This document shows positions 17,009-24,690 of a DNA stretch of 64,000 nt, piece by piece (positions within the stretch are counted from its first letter, which is position 1; every line of letters starts with the position of its first letter). The notes under the pieces were generated by a model, which saw only the letters and a list, made by a program, of their open reading frames with translations, was not told the DNA's origin and did no database searches. A program made the translations under genes and the position numbers. Source of the DNA: a virus. The DNA is taken from IMG/VR virus record IMGVR_UViG_3300007513_002727, positions 28,943 through 92,942 of that record. One strand, written 5' to 3'.

Positions 17009-18106
17009 ATGAGTAAAACTATTTTTAATCAGTCTAAGATAGACTTCACTAAACAACCAATGTTCTTTGGTGAAGATCAAAACGTACAAAGGTTTGATAC
17101 CTACAAGTATCCTATATTTGATAAACTAACACAAACACAACTAGGATACTTTTGGAGACCTGAGGAAGTATCATTACAAAAAGACAGATCAGATTACGCA
17201 CAGTTCCGTCCAGAGCAAAAGCATATCTTTACATCTAATTTAAAATATCAAACACTATTAGATAGTGTACAAGGACGTGGTCCAGTAATTGCATTTTTAC
17301 CATATTGTTCACTACCAGAGTTGGAGGCTTGTATTGTTGTATGGGATTTCTTTGAAACACTACACTCACGTTCTTACACACATATTATTAAAAATATATA
17401 TCCAAACCCAAGTGACGTACTTGATAAAATTGTAGATAACGAACAAATATTAAAAAGAGCAACATCAGTTACAAAATATTATGATGAATTTATTGAATAT
17501 GCAAAACAATGGGACGTTAATGGAAAAGGATCAACAAGAGTATTAAAGAAAAAGCTATATCTAGCAATGGCAAATGTTAATATATTAGAAGGATTAAGAT
17601 TCTATGTTTCGTTTGCTTGTACCTTTGCATTTGGTGAATTAAAACTTATGGAAGGTTCTGCTAAAATATTATCATTAATTGCACGTGATGAATCACAACA
17701 CCTAGCAATTACAACACATATCATTAAAAATTGGATAAATGGTGATGACCCTGAAATGAAGCCACTTATAAAAGAATGTAAAGATGAAGTAATTAAAATG
17801 TGGAAAAATTGTATTAATGAAGAAAAACAATGGTGCAACTATCTATTCAAAGATGGATCAATAATTGGACTTAATGAACGACTACTATCCAAATATGTAG
17901 ATTTTATTGCAAATAAAAGAATGAAAGCATTAGGATTTGATCCAATATTTGATGCACCAAAACTAGATCCACTACCATGGACGCAACATTGGTTAAGTTC
18001 TAAGGGTATGCAAGTGGCTCCAATGGAAACAGAAATAGAAAGTTATATCATCGGTGGTATCAAACACGACGTTGAAAAGGATCAATTCAGCAAATTTAAG
18101 TTATAA
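17009..18106 (+). CDS. nrdB: Ribonucleoside-diphosphate reductase, class Ia, beta subunit
   Basis: 365 residues, full length for the family. Metal ligands and the radical tyrosine are visible in WDFFETLHSRSYTHI (the Tyr of SRSYTH corresponds to E. coli Tyr122), with ARDESQHLAITTHII as the second iron-ligand helix. It holds the diiron-tyrosyl radical needed by NrdA, and is therefore an iron user in a phage that also carries iron uptake genes. It follows nrdA directly; a TTAAATA box lies 8 nt before the ATG. Confidence 0.97.
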   Translation: MSKTIFNQSKIDFTKQPMFFGEDQNVQRFDTYKYPIFDKLTQTQLGYFWRPEEVSLQKDRSDYAQFRPEQKHIFTSNLKYQTLLDSVQGRGPVIAFLPYCSLPELEACIVVWDFFETLHSRSYTHIIKNIYPNPSDVLDKIVDNEQILKRATSVTKYYDEFIEYAKQWDVNGKGSTRVLKKKLYLAMANVNILEGLRFYVSFACTFAFGELKLMEGSAKILSLIARDESQHLAITTHIIKNWINGDDPEMKPLIKECKDEVIKMWKNCINEEKQWCNYLFKDGSIIGLNERLLSKYVDFIANKRMKALGFDPIFDAPKLDPLPWTQHWLSSKGMQVAPMETEIESYIIGGIKHDVEKDQFSKFKL

Positions 18107-18126
18107 TACGAACGGTTTTCTAAAAC

Positions 18127-18134
18127 TATAAATA
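18127..18134 (+). promoter_or_regulatory. T4-type late promoter TATAAATA
   Basis: Perfect consensus match, 5 nt before the ATG of the PAAR gene, with no ribosome binding site between. Confidence 0.65.
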
Positions 18135-18139
18135 CTGGT

Positions 18140-18451
18140 ATGCCAGCAATAGCAAGATATCTAGATCAAGAAAGAGGTCCCAAACACTGTACACAGCCAA
18201 AACGATATGGTCACGTTAGATCAGTTTTTGCTAATGGAAAAAAATTAAGTTGTCAAGGACATATAAACACGCCAAAACATAAAATATTCGTACCAGGCGA
18301 TCCGCCTAAGTGTAAAGCTCACAGTAAAAAATTAATAAGAGGTTCTCCAAATGTGTTTGCTGAAGGCTTACGAGTAGGAAGAAAAGGTGATAGAACTGGT
18401 TGTTCAAAAGTAGTAAAGGGTTCACCTAATGTATATGCAAATGGCGGGTAA
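18140..18451 (+). CDS. PAAR-like spike-tip protein
   Basis: 103 residues with repeated glycine-rich turns and paired features (GHVRSVFANGKKLSCQGH, RGSPNVFAEGLRVGRKGD, KGSPNVYANGG) typical of PAAR-repeat proteins. Cys and His residues could bind the metal ion at the tip. Such proteins cap the central spike of contractile tails and pierce the outer membrane, as T4 gp5.4 does. It sits behind a perfect late promoter, fitting a virion role. Confidence 0.85.
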   Translation: MPAIARYLDQERGPKHCTQPKRYGHVRSVFANGKKLSCQGHINTPKHKIFVPGDPPKCKAHSKKLIRGSPNVFAEGLRVGRKGDRTGCSKVVKGSPNVYANGG

Positions 18452-18454
18452 CAG

Positions 18455-19750
18455 ATGACAATTAATAAAGGCTTAAAATCACTTGTAGAATCATCTCCAA
18501 ACTTTTCTAATCAACATTTAGAAAATTCAATTAATGATATTAAAAGTATTGATAATGACGATGGCTATATGTTTATATTATCTCAGTTTGCTGTGGACAC
18601 AGCAATACACGACAATACAGTATTAACTCAAACACAAAAAAACGATGCACTAGAAACTTTGTATAACGCTCAACCTCATCTACAAATTGGACGTTATCTT
18701 AATGATGTAATTAGACACACATCTACTATACTTGATGGGACAATAGTTGCACTAGAAGACCCAGATCAAAATGTTTCAGCAGACTTCTTAGAAATATTAC
18801 AAACAGTCCAAAGCATACAAGATACAATACCAGACCTATATGGAGTTCCAGCAAGTGAAAAAAGCAGAGATGTAAATGATCATTTAGGAACATTAAACAA
18901 CATATTTTTAGAAACTGAAGATAGTTCTAAACCTGTGTTTACAAGATTAAAAGAAACTTTACAACTTATAGAAAACGAGGCAAGAAGCATCAGTGCTCTA
19001 GCTACTGCCACAGCGGCGGTGAGATATTCAAACACACAGTTGGTTGATTTTTTAGCAACCGTTGTGGCTGACTCTACAGACTTTCAAACAACTTTAGATA
19101 ATAGGGTAAACACAGCCGCAGGTAATATGGCCAACTTACACAATCGAATAGCCGCTCTTCCAGGAGATCGAACTATACCGTCAGGATCAAACATAGCCAC
19201 TATCTTGGTCGCTATTAGAGAAGAAATAAACACTCAAGTAAATTTAGAAAATTCTAACTTGTCTGGCATTAGAACTTATGTAGGTACACTTACAGACAAT
19301 AATGCATATACAGCTCTAGCAGAAGATTCTGAATTAAGAAAACTTATGGCTCGTGTATCACGAAATGCAGATTGGCAAACTTATTTTAATGATTATGAAA
19401 CTAATTCTGAAAATTCAAATCCTATATACGATATTGATACTGATTCAGATAAGGTATCTGTAATTGATAGAGTATTAGAAGAACAAGGATTACCTGATGT
19501 ATTAGACCACGTGGATCTTGAAAGTGTTGCTAACAAAGCCAAAGAAGATGATAGAATTGACACAAGGAATTTTGATCACTATACAATAGAAACAATTATT
19601 ACAAAATGCTGTCAACAACTAGGAATCACTACAGCAAATCGTTCAATATATAATCAAAGTGAATCATTATTAGATAATCTAAACAAACGTGATCGACAAA
19701 AAATTGCTGACGCTTTAGACTTAAACGAGTCTTCTAATACTTTAAGTTAA
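18455..19750 (+). CDS. Virion-type protein, probably baseplate/tail
   Basis: 431 residues, acidic and mostly helical, with long Gln/Asp/Asn-rich stretches and no membrane segment or signal. It starts 3 bp after the PAAR stop codon, so the two are almost certainly one transcript. I do not recognise a family. Proteins of this size beside PAAR genes in T4-like marine phages are usually labelled structural; that is the basis of the call. Confidence 0.6.
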   Translation: MTINKGLKSLVESSPNFSNQHLENSINDIKSIDNDDGYMFILSQFAVDTAIHDNTVLTQTQKNDALETLYNAQPHLQIGRYLNDVIRHTSTILDGTIVALEDPDQNVSADFLEILQTVQSIQDTIPDLYGVPASEKSRDVNDHLGTLNNIFLETEDSSKPVFTRLKETLQLIENEARSISALATATAAVRYSNTQLVDFLATVVADSTDFQTTLDNRVNTAAGNMANLHNRIAALPGDRTIPSGSNIATILVAIREEINTQVNLENSNLSGIRTYVGTLTDNNAYTALAEDSELRKLMARVSRNADWQTYFNDYETNSENSNPIYDIDTDSDKVSVIDRVLEEQGLPDVLDHVDLESVANKAKEDDRIDTRNFDHYTIETIITKCCQQLGITTANRSIYNQSESLLDNLNKRDRQKIADALDLNESSNTLS

Positions 19751-19754
19751 AATT

Positions 19755-20345
19755 TTATTCCAACAGCTCGTGAATACCGTAATATAAGAAGTAAATTGCT
19801 AGGCCAGTAAATATCCAACGACTAGCTCTCCATATTTTAGCAACTGGAATTTTTCTAATTTGTTTTGATGCTACTAGGCCGACTATAAGCAAAGCACCCA
19901 ATCCAATCACAGCACCTAATCCAATACTCATTACAGATGTACCTGCGTACATTAATGCTGTAAGAAATGCTACAATTTCTGCGCCTTCTCTAAACACGGT
20001 AAGAAATACAATTAATGCCAATGCCAATATTGGTCCATTACTTTTTAAATTAGCCTGAATAATTTTTGTATGTTGTACTGCTCCATGACAGAACCATGCT
20101 GTCCAAAACAATAATCCAGAGGCGGCCAGTGCCGTCCATCCTTCTACTGCTTCAAAGTCGTTTGCAATGAACTGTTGAGCAAAGTATCCTAATATCACTG
20201 CACAAACAAGTGCTAATGCTGTTGATCCTAATATTGTTATTTTTTGTCTATAATTGGTTACCATTAGCCAAGCCATCTGTACTATTAGATATGCTTCTAA
20301 GCCTTCTCTAAACCAAATAAACGTAGGTGCTAATGTTCCTGTCAT
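19755..20345 (-). CDS. FTR1/EfeU-family iron permease
   Basis: 196 residues, about six hydrophobic segments. The two hallmark R-E-G-x-E motifs are present: WFREGLEAYLIV (residues 12-23) and VFREGAEIVAF (about 117-127), which bind ferric iron in the membrane. It is shorter than typical bacterial FTR1 proteins (about 270 or more residues) but keeps both motifs. It is the last gene of a reverse operon with bL12, and a 19-bp dyad lies 11 bp before its start codon. A phage-carried iron importer is unusual. Confidence 0.88.
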   Translation of the reverse strand: MTGTLAPTFIWFREGLEAYLIVQMAWLMVTNYRQKITILGSTALALVCAVILGYFAQQFIANDFEAVEGWTALAASGLLFWTAWFCHGAVQHTKIIQANLKSNGPILALALIVFLTVFREGAEIVAFLTALMYAGTSVMSIGLGAVIGLGALLIVGLVASKQIRKIPVAKIWRASRWIFTGLAIYFLYYGIHELLE

Positions 20346-20356
20346 AATATTAGTAT

Positions 20357-20375
20357 ATTGCGAATAATATGCAAT
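20357..20375. promoter_or_regulatory. 19-bp dyad upstream of the iron permease (candidate metal-regulator operator)
   Basis: ATTGCGAATAATATGCAAT: ATTGC and GCAAT half-sites around a 9-bp AT-rich centre. The size and symmetry fit Fur-family operators in general; no match to a specific consensus is claimed. A reverse-strand ATAAATA late-type box lies at 20382-20388. Confidence 0.4.
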
Positions 20376-20419
20376 CGCAAGTATTTATTTCTATTTCGGT
20401 AATCTAATTTAAATGTGAG

Positions 20420-20791
20420 TTATTTCAACTCTACAGTTCCGCCGGCTTCTTCTAACTGCTTTTTAAGTTTTTCAACTTCTTCTTTTTCAATATCTTCTTT
20501 AACTGGTTTTGGTAAATCCTCAACAAAATTCTTGGCTTCTATTAACCCTAATCCTAATATATCTTTAATTGCTTTTAATACTGGAATTTTTTTGTTCTCA
20601 CCAAATCCTGTTAGCATAACGGTTGCAGTTGCTTTCTCTTCTGCTGGTGCTGATGCTGATGCTTGGGCAGGTGCTGATTGTAAGTTATCTAGGTCTATGT
20701 TCCACTCTTTGGCTAGTTTTTTAGATAGGTCTAGTGCTTCTAGAACTGTAAGTTGCCCTAGTTCCTTCACTAATGTATCTATATTTGCCAT
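20420..20791 (-). CDS. rplL: 50S ribosomal protein bL12 (L7/L12)
   Basis: 123 residues with the full bL12 plan: N-terminal dimerisation helices (LVKELGQLTVLEALDLSKKLAKEW), an Ala-rich hinge (SAPAQASASAPAEEK), and the C-terminal domain with KIPVLKAIKDILGLGLIEAKNFVEDLPKPVKE. The C-terminal domain recruits translation factors to the ribosome. Phage copies of bL12 are known from viral surveys. Here it lies between a 44-aa basic protein and the iron permease on the reverse strand. It could replace host L12 in the stalk. Confidence 0.95.
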   Translation of the reverse strand: MANIDTLVKELGQLTVLEALDLSKKLAKEWNIDLDNLQSAPAQASASAPAEEKATATVMLTGFGENKKIPVLKAIKDILGLGLIEAKNFVEDLPKPVKEDIEKEEVEKLKKQLEEAGGTVELK

Positions 20792-20800
20792 TATTTGTTA

Positions 20801-20935
20801 TTATTTTTTTCGTTTACCCATGTAATGCTCAGATGGTTCGTAGTTCCATCGTTTGCCATGATGTCCACGGATATCTGCATACCACATTCTAAGTCTTACT
20901 ATAAATTTTCGAATTGCTCTATTTCTGATTGTCAC
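20801..20935 (-). CDS. 44-aa basic protein in the bL12 operon
   Basis: A GTG-started frame beginning directly after the TAA of the upstream gene (TAAGTG) and ending 9 bp before the bL12 start. The 44 residues are very basic and aromatic (RNRAIRKFIVRLRMWYADIRG, then a KRKK end). The seamless junctions and codon use argue that it is real. Size and charge suit an RNA- or ribosome-binding peptide, but no family is recognised. The quoted part is partial. Confidence 0.6.
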   Translation of the reverse strand: MTIRNRAIRKFIVRLRMWYADIRGHHGKRWNYEPSEHYMGKRKK

Positions 20936-21139
20936 TTATCTTCCTATCTTCTTTTTTCTACCAATTGGTAATTTTTGTTCTTTAACGAAAACCTCCCCTT
21001 TTTTCGTCTCCCACTCAATAGTTACCATCGGAGCCTTAGAAGATGCTTGAAACGACTTTAGAGCTTTCTTAAATGATGTTGCCTCAATTATTTTTTCTTC
21101 TGTTCCAGATATAATTTTAAATTCTCTCATTTTTGACAT
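20936..21139 (-). CDS. Small basic protein, first gene of the bL12-FTR1 operon
   Basis: 67 residues, beta-strand-rich (EFKIISGTEEKIIEATSFKKALKSF) with a basic end (GRKKKIGR). Function unknown. Its start codon lies 8 nt after a TACATT -10 box, so the mRNA may be leaderless. It is divergent from the tmRNA gene. Confidence 0.65.
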   Translation of the reverse strand: MSKMREFKIISGTEEKIIEATSFKKALKSFQASSKAPMVTIEWETKKGEVFVKEQKLPIGRKKKIGR

Positions 21140-21147
21140 AATAATTT

Positions 21148-21190
21148 AATGTAACATAAGATTGACTTTTTGTCAACTGTATGCTTAAAT
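21148..21190. promoter_or_regulatory. Overlapping divergent promoters (bL12 operon / tmRNA)
   Basis: TTGAC-TTTTT-GTCAA at 21162-21176 gives a -35 on each strand. Reverse: TTGACA (21176-21171), 17-bp spacer, TACATT (21153-21148). Forward: TTGACT (21162-21167), 17-bp spacer, TTAAAT (21185-21190) with a TGC extended -10. The two promoters share the same 15-bp dyad, so they would compete or be co-regulated. Confidence 0.55.
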
Positions 21191-21196
21191 ATTAAT

Positions 21197-21495
21197 AAGT
21201 TTGTTGACTAATAATTAATAAGCGGACAAGACGAGAGTTCGAATCTCTCCACCTCCACCAAATTTTGGTGGCTTATGTAATCCCTTTCGGGGGTGTTATT
21301 GGAAATCGATTGACGTCTAAACTTGTTACGAGAACTTGGACATGGTACTGACCTAACAGGCCGTTTTTAAATGCAAACAAAAGAGCATTAGGATTTGCTG
21401 ACTTTACAGTTGGTATGTCTGAATTGAGATTAGCGGCGTAATAACTGTTTAATTTCTGGGGTTTGGCCCACCTCGCAACAGAACGGGCCACTTCA
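21197..21495 (+). ncRNA. ssrA: Circularly permuted (two-piece) tmRNA
   Basis: The acceptor piece comes first: T-arm GAGAG-TTCGAAT-CTCTC (21233-21249), then CACCTCC and ACCA ending at 21260. A 28-nt spacer forms a hairpin with the CCA end. The coding piece starts at 21289 with GGGGGTG, which pairs fully with CACCTCC including a G3-U70 wobble, the alanine identity pair. Its 5' sequence (TTGGAAATCGA) fits tmRNA. The tag frame runs from GCA at 21373 to TAATAA at 21439, 22 residues beginning ANKRALG and ending ELRLAA. AAACTT/AAGTTT can form P2 between the pieces. It frees stalled ribosomes and tags the product for ClpXP. The 5' and 3' ends are estimates. Confidence 0.92.
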
Positions 21496-21573
21496 TTTAA
21501 AACAACATATAACTTATACCGTCATATAATTGATGCAACTATTGATTTAAATAATTGCGTCAAGGGGGAGGGT

Positions 21574-21885
21574 ATGTTTAAAAAGGCACAAAAACGAACA
21601 AATTATTGGTCTAAGATCAGAAAGAAGGCACCTAAAGTCCCTGATATAACTTGTCCTGACATTGATTGGGTAGTAAATCAATTAGAAAAAGCCATAGGCA
21701 AATCAATAACACAAACACAGTTTAAAAGAATAGAAAAAAAGATGGAAAAATTAAGAATAACAAACGAACAATTAAGAGAAAGCGGAATATACTGGCATGA
21801 CGCTTGTAAAGAAACTGTTCGTGATTTACTTGGAAAGAAAAAGAACTCTGATACACCGTGGTTTTATAGGAGCTCTTTGGATTAG
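21574..21885 (+). CDS. Small basic hypothetical protein
   Basis: 103 residues from the ATG at 21574, chosen because GGGGGAGGG lies just upstream; a longer in-frame extension would run into the tmRNA. Lys-rich and helical, with DITCPDIDWVVNQLEKAIGK and a C-terminal ESGIYWHDACKETVRDLL. Not recognised. It begins a run of small forward genes. Confidence 0.65.
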   Translation: MFKKAQKRTNYWSKIRKKAPKVPDITCPDIDWVVNQLEKAIGKSITQTQFKRIEKKMEKLRITNEQLRESGIYWHDACKETVRDLLGKKKNSDTPWFYRSSLD

Positions 21886-21890
21886 ATAAT

Positions 21891-22094
21891 ATGTGGAAAG
21901 TACTTGTTATATTATGTATGGTTGGGTATGATTGCTCAGCATTTCAACAAAGCCCAATGCAGTTTTATGAAACCTATGAAGAGTGTCTTATTGTTGCTCG
22001 TCAAAAACGGGACCTCTTAATAATGAAATATGCAGAACATGGTTATTATATAACAGAATCAAAAGCAGTTTGTGAACAACAACCAGTAACTTAA
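21891..22094 (+). CDS. Small secreted protein, tandem pair member 1
   Basis: 67 residues with a probable signal peptide (MWKVLVILCMVGYDCSA). The mature part contains FYETYEECLIVARQKRD and a later Cys, so a disulfide in the periplasm is possible. The next gene shares this layout. Function unknown; host envelope modification or lysis are possibilities. Confidence 0.6.
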   Translation: MWKVLVILCMVGYDCSAFQQSPMQFYETYEECLIVARQKRDLLIMKYAEHGYYITESKAVCEQQPVT

Positions 22095-22286
22095 ATGAAA
22101 TGGGTATTAATAATATATTTTTTTATTAGTGGTCCTAATGGTGGATGGACAGAAACAGATAGAACTTTTTACCAAACTAAACAACAATGTATAGAATATA
22201 GAGATTTTTTCAATGCCCTTCCTAAACCTGGAACACTAATGTCTAGATGTAAAAGAGTCGATTCTGTAAGCAAATTGAATTTTTAG
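22095..22286 (+). CDS. Small secreted protein, tandem pair member 2
   Basis: 63 residues; its ATG directly follows the stop of member 1 (TAAATG). It has a hydrophobic N-terminus (MKWVLIIYFFISGPNGG) and the parallel segment RTFYQTKQQCIEYRDFF plus a second Cys. It appears to be a diverged duplicate of member 1. Function unknown. Confidence 0.6.
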   Translation: MKWVLIIYFFISGPNGGWTETDRTFYQTKQQCIEYRDFFNALPKPGTLMSRCKRVDSVSKLNF

Positions 22287-22325
22287 TTTTTATATCTACA
22301 CGCATAATAATATTTAATAGCAAGG

Positions 22326-22353
22326 TTGACTCTTATTAAAATTCTGTTATAAT
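22326..22353 (+). promoter_or_regulatory. Sigma70 promoter with extended -10
   Basis: TTGACT (22326-22331), 16-bp spacer, TATAAT (22348-22353) in TGTTATAAT. The leader before the gene at 22433 holds two similar half-repeats (ATTAATGTATG and ACTAATGTACA) around CCCTAGG. Confidence 0.65.
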
Positions 22354-22432
22354 AGTTAGATAATTGGGTCATTAATGTATGCCCTAGGCACTAATGTACA
22401 TTGATAGACACTTAATATAGGATTAAAATATT

Positions 22433-23518
22433 ATGAAAAGAGAAAAACGTAGACTTTTGGATATTCTACCAGAAGTGAAAACAGCACTAGCAACCTCAAT
22501 CAAAGGTTGGGATGGTATTCTAAAAGGTGCTAAAAATAAACTTAAAAAAGATTTAACAGCAGGTAAGAATTTCCCACAAGGTGTACAAGCCATAGACATA
22601 TCTAAAATATGGATAGACTATTCTGTACAAAGAGACATTAAACATAAACACGTAGCTAAAATTATAGAAAGATTTGATCCTCGTATAGCGATGCCAAGTG
22701 CAGGTGTTAAATTATTAAATGGTGCTGAAGATGATAGAATTTTTGTTTATGACGGGCAACATAGATTAATGGTATGTGCTTTGTTAGATATTAAAGAAGT
22801 ACAGGTATGTGTTATTGAAACATCAGAAAAAACATTTCCAGCATACGCATTTGAAGTGTGTAATGATTCGGGTATAGCAAAAGCAAGTAAAGAAGATATA
22901 CACAGAACATTATTATATAGATGGGAACACGGTACTGAAGAAGAACGTGAAGATCCTAGAGTTAGAAAAGCACACAAAATACAAACTGTATTTGATGAAT
23001 GTAGTATAGACTTAGAAGGACAACGTATTCGTAAAAGCGATAAACTACGAGGTTCACAAGCACACTTCTTTTCACACTTTCAATATGCACACTTTGGTTA
23101 TGATGAGATTGGAATGCTAGAAATGAAAAAAGTTCTTAACGCAATTAAAACTGTTTATGCAGATGAGGAAGAAATTGATCAAGGTTTATACATAGGACTT
23201 GTGGATATGATTAGAATTGCAAAAAGTGAACAAGAATTAGAAGACTTGCCCGAGGGTTGGATGGAAGTTGTATTAAAAGTTATTAAAAGAGCAACTGGTA
23301 ATGCTAAAAACTTTACACAATGTACTCGAGAACAATGGCAACATCATAACGGAACTTCAATGGAAGGTCCTAAAGGTATGTGTAATACAATGAGAGAAGT
23401 ATATAAAAAATATCACGATAAAGAAGAATATATTAATGTTCCACATCACCAAAATTGTAAAGTGGGAATTATAGATGATAACATCTGTGCAAGATTTGAG
23501 GCTATGTTAAATGGTTGA
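22433..23518 (+). CDS. ParB/DGQHR-type protein
   Basis: 361 residues. The motif FVYDGQHRLMVCALLDIKEVQV at about 104-125, following a block that ends in a short RFDPR-like region, matches the ParB/sulfiredoxin nuclease fold (DGQHR class) that binds nucleotides. The C-terminal half is helical and unrecognised. Such proteins in phages are proposed DNA-binding or nucleotide-dependent switches. It is the first gene behind a sigma70 promoter and overlaps the next gene by 8 bp. The quoted motif is partial. Confidence 0.65.
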   Translation: MKREKRRLLDILPEVKTALATSIKGWDGILKGAKNKLKKDLTAGKNFPQGVQAIDISKIWIDYSVQRDIKHKHVAKIIERFDPRIAMPSAGVKLLNGAEDDRIFVYDGQHRLMVCALLDIKEVQVCVIETSEKTFPAYAFEVCNDSGIAKASKEDIHRTLLYRWEHGTEEEREDPRVRKAHKIQTVFDECSIDLEGQRIRKSDKLRGSQAHFFSHFQYAHFGYDEIGMLEMKKVLNAIKTVYADEEEIDQGLYIGLVDMIRIAKSEQELEDLPEGWMEVVLKVIKRATGNAKNFTQCTREQWQHHNGTSMEGPKGMCNTMREVYKKYHDKEEYINVPHHQNCKVGIIDDNICARFEAMLNG

Positions 23519-24089
23519 TGTTAATAAACTTAAATGGCTGGGTGAACACTTTCAATCATTACCTAGATTTCGTAAAAAAAACAACATCTTATCTAACACC
23601 GCAAGTTTAAAATTTCTTAAAACAGAAGTTGAAAGACTTAAAGATATGTTAAGACAAAAAAGATCAAGTGACGAACGTTATGAGATTAGTAAAATATTAA
23701 ATAGAACCGTTCGTAGAACACAAGATATTTGCCAAAACATTTATAGTATTCATTATTACGAAGAATTTGAACAAGACAAACGTAGAGTAAAAGAACACGT
23801 CATACCACAAAATTTATTAATTGATGCATATTTAGAAGGACATATAACATTTGAAACTATGTTGGGTATGCCGTTAGTAAATTTAAGCGAAGCAAGTGAT
23901 CAACTAATTACAGGTAAAGGACTAGCTAAAGTAAATTCAAATTGGGTATATCCTTTTAGAAGATATAAAATAGCAGGCATACAAGAAAACATTTATACTG
24001 CGAGTGGTGTTAAAATTGATTTCGAAAATTGGAGCCTTACTGATCACTTTAAACTATACAAAGAGATAGAACTATATGGAAAATTATAA
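23511..24089 (+). CDS. Hypothetical protein with HNH-like EHVIP segment
   Basis: 192 residues, basic and helical. RVKEHVIPQNLLIDAYLEG at about 98-116, followed by LVNLSEASDQLITGKGL, is reminiscent of HNH-type endonuclease cores, where the EHVIP His would be catalytic, but the second metal ligand is not obvious. It may work with the ParB-like partner upstream. Low certainty on function. Confidence 0.5.
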   Translation: MVDVNKLKWLGEHFQSLPRFRKKNNILSNTASLKFLKTEVERLKDMLRQKRSSDERYEISKILNRTVRRTQDICQNIYSIHYYEEFEQDKRRVKEHVIPQNLLIDAYLEGHITFETMLGMPLVNLSEASDQLITGKGLAKVNSNWVYPFRRYKIAGIQENIYTASGVKIDFENWSLTDHFKLYKEIELYGKL

Positions 24090-24690
24090 GCAAGAAATAG
24101 AAAACATGATTGCTGTATGTAATCTTCATGCAAGAAGTTATGCAGGTGGTAAAAATATTAGTTCAAAAGTACAAAATGCTATGCGAATGATTCCTAGACA
24201 TAACTTTGTTCCACATCATCCTTATAAAGATACTCCAATGCCAATTGGACATGGTCAAACAATTTCTCAACCTTTTATTGTAGCATATATGACAGATATG
24301 CTAGATATTGGTCTTTCACATACAGTATTAGAAATTGGTACAGGTTCAGGATACCAAGCGGCAGTACTATCTGAAGTTGCTTCAAAAGTTTATACTGTTG
24401 AAAGAATTAAAGCATTGGCGGATCAAACAAAAATACTTCTTGAACATTATAGTAATATACATATGAAAATAGGAAACGGATATGAAGGGTGGAATGAACA
24501 CGCACCTTATGATAGAATTATTGTAACAGCCATGCCAGATTATATTCCAAAATCATTAATTGAACAACTTAAAGACGGAGGCAAAATGATTATTCCTGTT
24601 AAAGGTAATTTAATATTAGTTACTAAAACAGGTAAAACATACACAGAGAAATCTTTAATTGGAGTACGTTTTGTACCATTAGTAGAATGA
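24076..24690 (+). CDS. pcm: Protein-L-isoaspartate O-methyltransferase
   Basis: 204 residues, full length. It shows the family motifs RHNFVPHHPYKDTPMPIGHGQTISQP in pieces: MPIGHGQTISQPFIVAYM, VLEIGTGSGYQAAVLS (SAM binding) and APYDRIIVTAMPDYIP. It starts repair of damaged isoaspartyl residues using SAM. A phage copy could protect host or phage proteins from ageing during a slow infection, and fits the protein-care theme of this genome. It overlaps both neighbours. Confidence 0.93.
   Translation: MENYKQEIENMIAVCNLHARSYAGGKNISSKVQNAMRMIPRHNFVPHHPYKDTPMPIGHGQTISQPFIVAYMTDMLDIGLSHTVLEIGTGSGYQAAVLSEVASKVYTVERIKALADQTKILLEHYSNIHMKIGNGYEGWNEHAPYDRIIVTAMPDYIPKSLIEQLKDGGKMIIPVKGNLILVTKTGKTYTEKSLIGVRFVPLVE

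Noticed and set aside
20415-20825. Forward 136-aa frame
   Set aside because: It is the mirror of the bL12 gene; the Ser/Phe-rich composition is what antisense of an Ala/Glu/Lys gene gives.
21273-21491. Reverse-strand 72-aa frame over the tmRNA
   Set aside because: It is antisense to the tmRNA coding piece, has no ribosome binding site, and the forward RNA features are far stronger.
21463-21573. N-terminal extension of the 103-aa gene
   Set aside because: It would begin inside the tmRNA 3' end; the GGGGGAGGG site directly before ATG 21574 decides the start.
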